Of a stretch of 64,000 nucleotides of DNA, positions 30,867 through 42,600 are shown piece by piece. The notes beneath the pieces are model-generated. The model had not been told where the DNA came from and did no database searches. It saw only the letters and a program-made list of their open reading frames with translations. Position 1 is the first letter of the stretch; the number at the start of each line of letters is the position of its first letter. Position numbers and translations under genes: made by a program. The DNA comes from Trichuris trichiura. Lineage: Eukaryota > Nematoda > Enoplea > Trichinellida > Trichuridae. The stretch covers positions 51,428-115,427 of the forward strand of contig JBAJFE010000044.1 of the NCBI GenBank assembly GCA_037903355.1, given 5' to 3'.

Positions 30867-33337
30867 ACTGACCCCTGGTTATCCGAAAGGCCATTTGTTA
30901 CATCAACTATTGCATTTCCGGTTTTGATCCTCCCTCTGTAAGGCATTGAAAACCTTGAAAACGTCATATGAATTCTATCCTCGGTCGGAGCGTCGCCGAG
31001 TTGCTTACTCAACGCTATTGAATTAGCTACTCGCCAACCGTCACGAAATGACTATATTGAACCCGGCTTTCACTGAAAAATGTGAATTAAAGCACTCCAG
31101 ATCACAGCGTAAGAACTGAACTTTACTATTAATGAGCTAACGTGTCAATTCATAAATTTTTCGCCTCAGCTTTCATTTCATATTTCCTTAATTAAGCGAA
31201 ACAGTTGCTCTACCAACGGATGGATCATCTGTCCGTTGGTAGAGCAACTGTTTTGCTTAATTACAGATACCAACACAGAAGAACGGGGAAAGCCTTAGAA
31301 GATCTTCAGAAAAATGTAGTAAGGTATTATTTTGCAAACTTCACTCGGAAGAAGCATCTAATGGAAGAAAGGTCGTTTGACTGACGGGAAAAATGCATAA
31401 TGAAGGGAACACATTGGAAAAAGGCTGCGTTTTTAGTGTAAATAAGATCAAACTACTTACTTTTTGAGTTGGTCTTCAAACTTTGTCTGATATGGCTGCA
31501 TTTGCCCATATTTAGCTCTTTTTGGACAGTCCTTTGCGAGCATGCTTCTACCATAAGCTGCGATAGCACAAATGGTTGATTAATCTTTGCCAGCCGCTGA
31601 TAGAAAAATCAACAAACTCTGCTCGCTCTATTTTTCTTAAATAAGAGCTTCAACAAAGTCTATCAACAAAAAACAAGTTACCTCGTCGAACTATATTGGT
31701 TTTCTCTTGCCGCGTTCCTTGCGTTGCTTATAGGCGTACAACACCACTACTACATCAGTGCAATTAAATTGCGCATTGTTCTAACGCGAAAGTGGTCCAC
31801 TACTTGAAAGGTTAAACTGAATGCAGTGGGATTCAAAATTCAAACCTACAGTAGTAAAGGTACGTGTTAATTGTTTTGGTATACTGTCAAGAGGAGTGGC
31901 AAAAATGTCAACTTTTAATCGAATTGCAATGAAACATTCATCCGAGTAAGTCCAGCGCTAGTTGAAATGTTATGACTTATTATTTTAAGCTTCCGCTTAG
32001 CCTTCCATGCGTTTACAACGCATGTAATTTCCTTATGTTTACAGCGGTAAAAACTTAGCCTATTGCGTAACTTGCAAAGCGCTTGAAACTTTTTTTTCAA
32101 TTTTTTAAGTAATTGTTTTTTAAATTACCTCGTTGCGCTGTTTTTACGCCGTTGCGAAATTCGTGGGGGCGGCGACGTTGTTAGGGACTGTGCCTTGACA
32201 GCAGTTCAACGTAGTGCCCTGTTTGTTAGACAATCATTTTTTTATTTTTCTTCTAAGCTATCTATTGTAGCCACGCACAAAAAGCAGCGTGAAAAGAGCT
32301 CTTAATGCATATGTAATAAAAAGGAGGGTTATATTATCCAATAGGCTCGCGTTGAGCTTTTTTAGAGTCTACCTACTTATCCTATGCACGGTGATTTAAT
32401 GTAAATGGCAAATAACAAATTAGTGCTCTGCAGCTCTTGTATTTTTGCCTGTTTCTATCATTCCCGCGCTGATCAAATAAATCCAAATTTCTTGCCTAAA
32501 TTAAGTGTATGGAATAGATGCACTGCTATCGGCCTCCATATGATCCATTCCAACACAGACCGTTGTTAATTCTTCTGAAGAAACTTTTCTCAGTATTTTT
32601 CTTTGCTGTACAGTTAGTGTTGTACTTTTTTCTCGTATATTTTATCATCTTTAAGCGCCTTTAATTGTTTTGTGTTTAATTAATTTTTGTTTTAAGGTAA
32701 ATCAAGCAAAAACATTAAGTTCACTCGCAAAATTTCGAATGTACAATTTAAATTAAACGTACTACAGTACTACTAAAGAAATGTAGGTACTTTAAATTGA
32801 TCAGGCAGAATACAGGTCTCAGACTCGCTTCCTGCCTTTTGCTTTTCCTTGGTCGTAAGCTGCGTTTGTCAGTGATTAGGTCACCAACTTAAAAAACGTC
32901 TTCTGTTTATTCGAACATGTCAAACGAAAACTTAAACTCGAAGTCGCTTTCATCGGAATTTATTACTAAAAGCAGTCGGTCAAAACGGTTGACCGTCACA
33001 TCATCAGAAGCTCTACATTCCTTGCTTCTTTTGAAACGTGTATAGTGACACAATCCGGCGCATAATATTTTTATTAACCTGACTGTTTTCAACTAAGAAA
33101 ATGTTTTTGTAAACTTAATAGTTGAATAAATATTTTTAAAAGTATAAAATACTTATCTCTTCACTGCACTTTTCCTTCAGGTCGATCAGTGCATCCTTTT
33201 TGTTTCTTTTTCCACATCGCTGACACGTGTTACGAAGCCTTACCGACGCCTTTCCTACAGCTATTCCTATGCGTGCTTCGTAATTAATCATTGAATCCGT
33301 TTATTATTGCTTTGGTGAACGAACGTTCAAAACAAAG
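30867..33337. other. Intergenic between convergent KLHL20 and receptor genes
   Basis: About 2.5 kb, AT-rich, with no convincing open frames. Its main feature is the hairpin at 31189-31263. Confidence 0.5.
31189..31263. repeat. Near-perfect 32 bp inverted repeat, hairpin with 11-base loop
   Basis: Left arm 31189-31220 and right arm 31232-31263 are reverse complements except for one base, which would be a G-U pair if transcribed in the plus sense. The arm reads TAATTAAGCGAAACAG then TTGCTCTACCAACGGA. Loop 31221-31231. It may be a small palindromic transposon relic or an RNA hairpin. Confidence 0.8.
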
Positions 33338-36300
33338 TCAATACAAGTGACTGACCGTATCTCCCGCCAATGGATGAGTTTTGGGTGGTACCGGTAGTGG
33401 CATTCGACCATCGTGGAAGAACGACGATTGTACCGCAAATGTTATTGTACCAAAAATGTTGACGACGGAAAATATGATCAGGAACAGCCGATCGATCACC
33501 GATGCCACGTAACTCCATTCGTCGGAAAGCTGAAAAGCAACCTTACAATCGACAATGGTAAGCAAAATATGCACCACTACAAAATCCACTTAACTTCCTT
33601 AAACGCGCGCCTACGTAATTTAGTGTCTTTACGCCTTAACATATTCTCTCCTTGAGTATCTATTTGCATTTTAACACTTTCTGAGGCCATCACCGAATAA
33701 GGCAATTTATGTTGATGTGAACAGTAGTTGAAAAGTTCAATTTGAACAAAACGGTTACCATTTCATCGTACTCCAACATGGCTATATGGGTAGCAATGAA
33801 GTGAACATTTTTGATCATTTGTCTCAGAAATTGTTGCGTCACGATGTATTGGTTTGACGACGTCATAGTTGTTACGGTAGGCGAGTTTTCTCCGCCTTCC
33901 GAATGAAGCGATCCGTCCGACGAGGATGAAATTGAATTGCCATTGGAAGATGGCGTGTTGCAGAGAACCACAACCGACGGAATGACAGAACTTCGTAGAC
34001 GGTTAGGCCAATTCTTGATTCGTCTCATTTGCATAAGAGTTTTTCTATACTGTTCCCACGACTCCATAGTGGTAGGTCTGTGCGGCATGTTCATGCGCAA
34101 TAGACGCGGCAGTTTGCTGAGAAAAAGCCAGCGCATCCATCTAGGCATCTTATGCGTTGCGCCGTCTCGATGGTTTATATCCAACGTTACAACAGTAACA
34201 GTGATGGATACTGTTACCAATGTTAACGTGAAAAGTAGATATTTGGCCATAAGTGGAATGACAAGACTTGTTGGTGGAATAATATCGATGAAAAACAGGA
34301 AGAAGACGGTCAAGGCGACCAGAATATAAATAGAGAACGTAATCTTCTCTCGACAGCAGGCGGGCAAGTAAAAAACGAACGTAGTCCAAATGGCGATCAA
34401 TGTACATGGTACGACCAAGTTGACAGTGTAGAAAAGCGCCTTGCGTCTCAAAGTTATGTAAAATGTTATGTCGATATAATAATCTTGGCCGCAGCAACCG
34501 GGATACAATACCTCGTGTCTATCGCTGCTCAATTCAAGCAAATCCCATTCGGAACTTCTAAAAACGATAATACACCACGAAAAGAAGCCGTTTCATTGTT
34601 GTATCCTTTAAGCTTACTCGTAAAAGTAGGATAAATCCATTCCCTCTTGCAGACGCCAAACTTTATTGCCCGTTTCATCCCGTGTGTGTACAAGCGTTCG
34701 TCCGTCGGTGGCTATTTGGCGCATATCCAAATAGAAACCATTGTACGTCCAACCGCCAAATTTCATATAACATTTTTGCAAGTCGTATGGAAAATATTGT
34801 ATATCTATCTAGAAAAAAATCCATTGATCGTCGTCCATACTATGCAAGCGTGGAGATTGTCTGACTTGGCAAAATGACTTGTAGATGCCCGGCGGCTTCC
34901 ACATTACTTTACCGTCGTAGTACACTAAAGCATCCGTATTTATGGAAATTTGAGGATGACCGTCAGCGCTTTAAAGGCGGAAAGTTTTTATCTTTTGAAC
35001 ATTCAATGAATTGTAAGCCTTACCAATTGTACAAAAGAATGTCGGGCGTCCAGATGAAATCTGCCGGAATGTGCAATTTTTTGATACCCCCATATTTGGT
35101 TGGATTCCAGACGAGCTTCGAGTCGGTCCATTGCTAAGACAAGGGCAAAGTGAACTAATTCTTAGCAAGTAACAGAAAAAAAGCTGATTTCGATTTTGCC
35201 CTCTCCGCCGCACGTAGTCGCTGTCTCGCCTTACGTGAAGTCTATATTTGCTAATCCCGAAAATTGCCGAATCCGCCCTTTTCTCCGCGTGAGCGGACGT
35301 CAGAGATTATTCGGGAAGAGCATGCGGCTTTTTTGCAAATTAATGCCTGAATGTATTGCCAGAAGCGACAGCGAGTATAAAGCAGAGCTGTTTATTGCAA
35401 ACTCATTTGTATAGTAGTTGGTGCTCAAATGTTGACGAGCACTTTTGCTGCTGCTATTGGCGCGTGGCGCTCTTGTTCAGACGTTCTCTTGAATTGAAGA
35501 TCTAATCATGAGCAAACCTGTTTTTTATTGTCTCTTTCAATGCCTTTCATATTTCCAATCAATTTCGAATGCGCGTCGCATTCGAAGACGTTTTAAAGAT
35601 ATCGCGCTGATTAGAACGATAAGGTGCATTGCTGAGCTTTTGCTCGTCAGCAATGGGCGGTTAGTAGCCGCACGGCGTAAAGGAAATCGAACCGACGTCG
35701 CGCGCGTCGTTCAAATATTCAAATCTGTGTAAACAGATCAATCGCTCAGGAAAAAAACGTTCCAATTGTCTTTTTAAGTTACTACGCCAAAAGATCATTT
35801 TTTTCTTACGCGCATAGGCGCCTATTCGTAAAAGTTACTTTCGCGGCATAATCATGACACCAGCTTTAGCCTATCCGTTGGATCGGTTCCAACGGAATTC
35901 AAATCCGGCGTTTTACGCGCCGCTCCTAAGCCGACAAAGCTCACAACGTCATTGCATTATGTCAGAGCTCGGCTATTTTGCATATTTTCAAATTGGCGAG
36001 TAGAAAACGAAAAATGTCTTACCATTTCTAGCCATAGATTCGTCGTGAGCACTTGGTTTTTTTCGTCCTAAAAATAGGCTCGTAATTTAGTCAATTCGCT
36101 TATCCGCAATTTTGAGCTCCCACCCGCCTGAATGCTTGATTTTGTATGCATTATGCAAATTACTCCAGCGTCGCTATGTTGCGTAAAAGTGTGAATTGTT
36201 TCAAAGATTTAAAGTCTACGCAAAAGTGTCCGCCTTGAGCGGATCGCCTGTGAGTAGTATTAAGTTGGGTGAATGAATACTAATAATTCAATCATTTGCA

Positions 36301-36606
36301 GCGTGCGTATGAAAGCTGGCTTTCATACGCACGCTGGAAATGATTGTATCCTTAAAATGCAAACTGTGGAATTGATTTGGGTTGTCCCATTTTGTTTTGT
36401 AAAAAATGTTTTAGTATTAATAATGGGTGACCCAAAACGTATTGAAGTTCTTACCACGTCGATTATACGGATCAGTGAGGCTCCAAAATTGATGACGAGC
36501 ACTTCGGAAGCGTTTTTCACCGGCCTTGCCAGTTTGTTGTATAAATATAGCAAGTCTTCGAATAGCTGTTGCTCCTCCTTCATTGCTTCGATGCTGATGA
36601 GAAAAG
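33338..36606 (-). CDS. Nicotinic acetylcholine receptor, alpha-type subunit
   Basis: Exons (minus): about 36606-36455 (5' edge uncertain), 36067-36023, 35133-35024, 34968-34866, 34808-34618, 34557-33759 and 33541-33338; all later junctions keep frame. The ligand-binding domain starts [15 protein letters not shown], then [15 protein letters not shown] in a 45-base exon, [11 protein letters not shown] and [12 protein letters not shown]. The Cys loop is [15 protein letters not shown], followed by [17 protein letters not shown] holds the vicinal Cys pair that defines alpha subunits. M1-M3 follow (M2: [17 protein letters not shown]), then a cytoplasmic loop of ~130 residues and M4 ([15 protein letters not shown]). 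The signal peptide exon is not identified; the frame stays open upstream to 36883 without looking like a leader. Such subunits form cation channels in nematode muscle and neurons. Confidence 0.93.
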
Positions 36607-39600
36607 CTTGAAGAAATATTGAATGAAAAATGGAATAGACTTCTCGCCAAGTCGCGTACTGACAAAGAGTAAAATGAATGGGACGCAAGTTGGTAAGCCA
36701 TTGATGCATGAAGGCATGGTCGAATGGAAGGTTGGCTAAGCAGCGCGTAGGCGTTGTGGTCCCACCGTGCGGTTTGCTCCTGCGAGCAGTGGGACCGCCA
36801 AATGAGTTCTTAGTTCTCCCGAGAAGGGACTTCTTTACGTTGGCAAAAAGCAGCCGCTTTGACAACGGTGAATCGATCATCATCGTTCCCTTTCCGTTGG
36901 CACGGTGGCTACGGCGGCCTAGCTCGTCCAGGCGGTGTCGCTTTGAGCTGGCACCTGCTGGACCTATGGGAACTCGGGCAAACGAGAACCCCGCGCAGCC
37001 GGCATTTCATTCATTCAAATTCCTCATCGATGATGAATGCCGATGGACGTCTTTTTGGAACAGCCAACATATAATCATCTGTCTGCTCGTGTAGACATTG
37101 ACATATTGGCAAATTCCAACAGCGCCAAAAGGTGTCTCGTCATTTCATTTCACTGTTTCACCAATCTGATACACAATTGAAGGCTAAGAATCAAAGCACA
37201 CCAACGTTCAGCTGCTCTTGTCGTTGTTTTTAAAAGAAAAAGCTTAAATAAGCCTAGTGGACTCGGCAGCGTACGGATATGTGTTGGAATATGTTTTCTC
37301 AAGCTGTCGTGAGTAGTAGTCGCGCCTAGAAAAGGAAACGACTGGCGGGAGTCAAGTTTTTGCTTGACAGCTTCGACCTTTAAAGTGCTAATCAGCTTTG
37401 GGTACGCAAAAGTCCTATAGTGACTTTATTTTCGCTGACATTTAGCGTCATGTGTCCAGAGCTGAAATGCGTATTTCGGCAAGCCAACGGTGCGGCAAGA
37501 ATGTTCGACTAGAAGATTTTTGCCTTGCGTTGCGAAATGGCTCCCGACCGTCTACGAATTTTCAAATTGTTGGCATTGTTGTTAACGAGCAGCCGATGCT
37601 CTGTTCTCATAGCTTTCTCAGCGCTTACCGTAATAACGTTAAGTTTCTGCGCAGTAACCTGCGAGTCAAATACTTTTTTCAAAATTTCAAAGTATCCACG
37701 CGCCCATCGTAGCTTGTCAACGAAACCTACTTATCCATTGTGTACATTTGAATTTGAAAGTTGGCGTCGGCAAGTCGTATTGTGAATGACTTGTTGCTGC
37801 CAAGCAGGTTTTGCTTGTCGAACGAACCATTGTCAGGCAAAGAGTTTACGTGTTGGAGCTGCGCCTGTGTCAGAAGATAAGGCACGTGACGGCCTGTCAA
37901 ATTGCGCAGGAATTTGAATTCCTTTCGTTTCAAAGCGACGAGGTGACGTTCGATGCGAGCTCCCATTTTTACTAAAGCTCAAGAAGAGCCTTTCAGCCTC
38001 TGAACGATTGTTTGATATTCTAAAGCTTTTGACATTTACTTACATGAACAAAAGGCCATTTTGTTCAAATGGATATTTTCCGTTCGATAACGCCGTAAGA
38101 AATAAGGCATGACATCGACATTTGTTAGAAGTTGTCAAAGCGTATCAATATTAGCGTAATAGATCAATTTGAAATGGTCCATCTTCGAGCAGTGAAAGCT
38201 TAAGTTCTGTTAAGTCACATTTCAAAAAGATTTTCTTCTGCCATCTTTCTCTTTCGATAATTTAAGCCGAAGGATAACTGCAGCAGCTTCGTTATCATAG
38301 TCGACCTATAAGCGCTTAGCAGAAAACGTCTGCATTTGGTCAGCTTATTTAAAGTGGCCACTTGCAAATCGGTTATGCTAATTTTTGCCGTCTGAGTCGG
38401 CGTTTAAATCTGAAAATTTAAATGCTCTTCGAACTTGATTATAATGATTCGATACCGTCTACCTTTGACATTGTGTTGAATTTTTAGGTGAGCTTTCATA
38501 GTTGATACAGTAATTTGAACTGTGTTTTCAGGTTCGCATTATTCCAACATAGCAAGTAATCATTTGATTAGGTGCGTAATATTTAAAATTATTTCGTAGT
38601 TTTTTCTCTTACCTCTATTCGCCATTCAGAGAACAGTTCTGGCACGATGATATCGTAATGCCAACTCGTCATGACTACTTCCGTCCATTGTTATGCTAAG
38701 GAAGTTGTTCTCTTAAGAAGATAATTTTTTTAGTCATTCGTTGCTGTTAGTGTTTTTGTACTTTACTGCATCCTGAAGATGCGAGTATCATTTAAAGTAT
38801 ATCTGCGTCAAGGTCTCGCGTTTCCTTCTTTCTTGAAAGACAGCTGGCATTCAGCCAATCAGATATTGCTATGTAATCTTTCAGAAAATGACGCGCGTTG
38901 AAGTTCAAAGCGAATATGCAAATGATTGCAAGGCATCCGTAAAGGGAATTCATCCAAAAAGCTCTTATGATCCCTTTCATAAAATTGGTAGCGATCCAAC
39001 AGGCCGACGACACTCCCGAAATTCCATCACTTCCATATTTGGGTTGGCGCTTTCAGTTTTGCTCCTACATTGAGGCGAGTAGAATTGTTCGTTCTCATTT
39101 GGCGGGAATGGATTGGTAAGTACTCTTGCACTGCTACTTAACGGAATAAGCTGATAGTCGAATAGGTTAGGTGTAATTTTTGTATTTGTCTTTTATTATA
39201 CTTATTGCTTCTTTTTCGTCAACGAAGCGAGAAGTATATGTACTTGTTCGTATGTTTTTCTGATGTTAACTTTTTGTCTTTCAGCAAAGTTTAGGTATGG
39301 CGTTAGATGAGTTATGCTGTAGTTGCCATTAGCATTGTAACCAGACCTACTAGTGATTATTGATTTGCATAATTCATTCCAATAGCGTTAAGTGCATGAA
39401 GAGGAGCGACCTCGCTTCGACTGAGCTATTTCTTAGAACCTCATTGTAGCAGGCTAACCGTTGTTTACATAAGGTCTCTTACGATGGCATGGGTACCCTG
39501 GTCACCCTAATAGTTCATCAGGTAGATTTCAGGTCAACAAGAATGGCCGAGTGAAAATGGGGGCTATTATTATTTCGCCAGCTGTTGGCAGGAACAAAGC

Positions 39601-39624
39601 GAGTACGACCAGGGACACGCAACT
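36607..39624. other. Intergenic between receptor and mucin-type genes
   Basis: A GC-richer block at about 36700-37080 carries open frames on both strands that I cannot identify; it may contain the missing receptor leader. The rest (37100-39600) is AT-rich with no supported gene or repeat. Confidence 0.4.
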
Positions 39625-42600
39625 ATGGCACGTCGGGTTGGTATCCAATCATTCTATCGACAGAGAGAAGACGTTCAGTTCTTTTAGGTTGTCGAACGAT
39701 CATTGCTTGTATTTTTTCTCATTTCTTTTTCATCATTTGTCAGCAGTCAGTCGGAGCAGTTTTCTACAGGTACGTTTCAAAAATTCTGACTTCCTTTGTG
39801 TTAAAATTGTATAGTAAGCACGTGCCGAATGTTTAAAATTTTTTTCTGAGCTAATAAGGAACGGAGCAGAAAATTTAGCGAGATAACATTTACTGCAGAT
39901 CCGGAATTCGATTGTACCAACAGGCAAGATGGCCGATACGCGCATCCAGTTCTCAATTGCACGCCAGCGTACTTTGCTTGCTTCCGCGGAGAAACTATCC
40001 GCCTCATTTGTCCATCTACGGACATATTTGATGCTAGTCAGGGTTTCTGCCAACCCGCGTCCAACGTCCCAGCTTGCGTTGGCCAAAGAAGTGAATTGCT
40101 CAACTGGATAAGAACCCTCTAATCCATTACGTGTTTTTTATATAAATTCCAGATTTTACGGCCGACTGCGCTAATCTGATCAGCGGCAACTACTCGCTTA
40201 ACAACGATAGTTGCCTCTCCTTTTTCTTGCAATGCAATGGTGGAAGCGGCGTATTCCAAACTTGTCCGAACGGCCAGTTCTTCAACCCGATGTTGGGAAA
40301 TTGTTCTTCGCCTGACAACATACAAGCGTGTTCAAACGTAGGCAGTGGAAATGAGACGACAGGTGAAGATACTTGATTATCTTATTCTTTGCTATCTATG
40401 GGACGTTTAAGTTATACCTGCTGAATTCAATTGTACTGGCAGAGATGATGGGGCATATCAACCAGCTCAACTGGAATGCCTACCGGCTTATTACAATTGT
40501 CTTAACGGAACGGCTGAACGTTCAATCTGCGACGACGGGCTTATTTTCAATTCGCGTAGCGGAAATTGTACCGAAATAAGTCAGGTTGGAATGTGCGAAG
40601 AAGTGCTAAGTAAGAGTACAAACGTCATTTTGAAATATTGCTTTGCTGATTGGTTTTTTACTTTAATTGGTTAGATAGTACAAGCATTTGTGGTAATTTG
40701 ACTAACGGAGGGTACAGCTTGAGCAATGATCTTTGTACACCATATTTCATCCAGTGCGAAAATGGCAGCGCATTCCTGGAAATGTGCCCGGACGGATTGT
40801 ACATTGATCCTACAACTAACATCTGCGCAACGCCGGAGGATGTTCAGATTTGTGTCAGTGGCGGAAATATAACTCAATCCAGCGGTAGATGTCCAAACAA
40901 TCCTGTCGGCAAGGAGAGTTTTCAAGTAAAAAACTTTTCCAGGAACAACAACTTCAAGCGCGATGCAAACAGGCAGCTCAGGTACAACTAGCACTATAAG
41001 AATTCCTATCGGCATAAGCGGAAGCACTACAACGACCTCTATCCAATCGAACTCATCACAACCTGGAGCCAACACGGCAGAATCGTCAAGCTCTGTAGAA
41101 GCACAGTCGACTACCGTAAGCGGAGAAAATAATACCATTGCTATGTCATCCACGTCCGGTGGTTCGGTGGGACCATCTAGCACCTCTACAATAAGCATCA
41201 CAGAAAACGCTACCGAAAGTGAAGGAGCAACGTCGAGCATAACCTCTGAGGGCAATGTTACGTCCACAAGCGAGTCTGGAGTGACCGTTTCGGACAGGGC
41301 GATAATGAGGCAAGCTGATGCTGCAGAATCTGTGACTTCAAGTCAGGAGACCAGCACGAGTGGGTCTGAAGGAAATGCCACTTTGAGTGAACAGACGAGC
41401 ACAAGCGAATCTATGGGAAACGAGACTTCCAGCGGTACCGAAAGCTCCCTGACCACTAGCGGAGCGGAAAGCAATGTGACTTCTACTGAAGAGATGAGCA
41501 CGAGTAGTCCCGAAGGAAATGTGACTTCCTCAAGTGGAGAGATGAGCACGAGCAGTTCTCAGGGGAATGAAACCACTGGCGGTGAATACCCAACGGCTTC
41601 AGGCGAGATGTCGACGAGTAGTTCACAAGGAAATGTAACTTCCTCCTCAAGTGGAGAGATGACGACTGGTAGAACTGAAGGAAATGTAACATCCAGTGAA
41701 GAAATGACTACGAGCAGTTCTCAAGGAAATGAAACCACTGGCGGTGGTGAATACCCGACAGCGTCAGGCGAAATGTCCACTAGTCGTTCTCAAGAAAATG
41801 TAACCTCCTCAAGTGGGGAGATGACCACTAGTGAAACTGGAGGAAATACGACTTCCAGTGGACCTCAAGCGGACGTAACTTCAAGCGGTTCGTCAGGAAA
41901 TGGGACTTCTAGCGAAGAAATGACCACGAGTGCTTCTGGTGGGAATATGACTTCCAGCGGACAGACGGTTACTAGCAGTTCTGAAGGAAATGTTACTTCA
42001 AGTGGAACGATGAGTTCTCAAGAGAGTCAAACCACCCGAATTTCTAATTCGACAGCGTCAGGTGAGATGACAACTAGTAGAGCAGAAGGAAACGTGACTT
42101 CCAGTCGTGAAGTGACCACTACCAGACCTCAGGCTGACGTGACTTCCACTGAAAGAATGACTACGAGTGGTCCGGAACGTAATATGACCTCAAGCGGTCC
42201 TCAGGGAGGCCAAACTACTGGTGGTGCTTCTCCGACGGTTTCAGGTGGCATGACGACTACTGGAGCTGAAGGAAACGTGAGCTCAAGCTCGGAGATGACC
42301 ACCAGTGGCTCCAGAGGAAATATGACTTCCACAGAGCAGATGTCGACAGGTAGTTCCCAAAGTTCAAGCGGTTCAGAGGGAAGTCAAAGCACTGGCGGTG
42401 CTTATCCAACAGTATCTGGTGCAATGACCACTAGCGGAAGTGAAGGAAATTTAACTTCCTCAAGTGGAGAGATGAGTACGAGCAGCTCTGAGGGAAATGA
42501 AACCACTGCTGGTGAATACCCGACAGCGTCAGGCGAGATGTCGACAAGTGGTTCTCAAGGAAATGTAACCTCTTCAAGTTGGGAGATGACCACTAGTGGA

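Noticed and set aside
36607..36883. Upstream extension of the receptor first exon to an ATG at 36883
   Set aside because: The added ~90 residues are basic and polar with no signal peptide, which a receptor subunit requires; the true leader exon is probably elsewhere.
40671..41267. Long minus-strand open frame opposite the mucin gene
   Set aside because: It is the antisense shadow of the Ser/Thr-rich repeat and peritrophin exons. Low-complexity Val/Leu/Ser content arises from the complementary codons.
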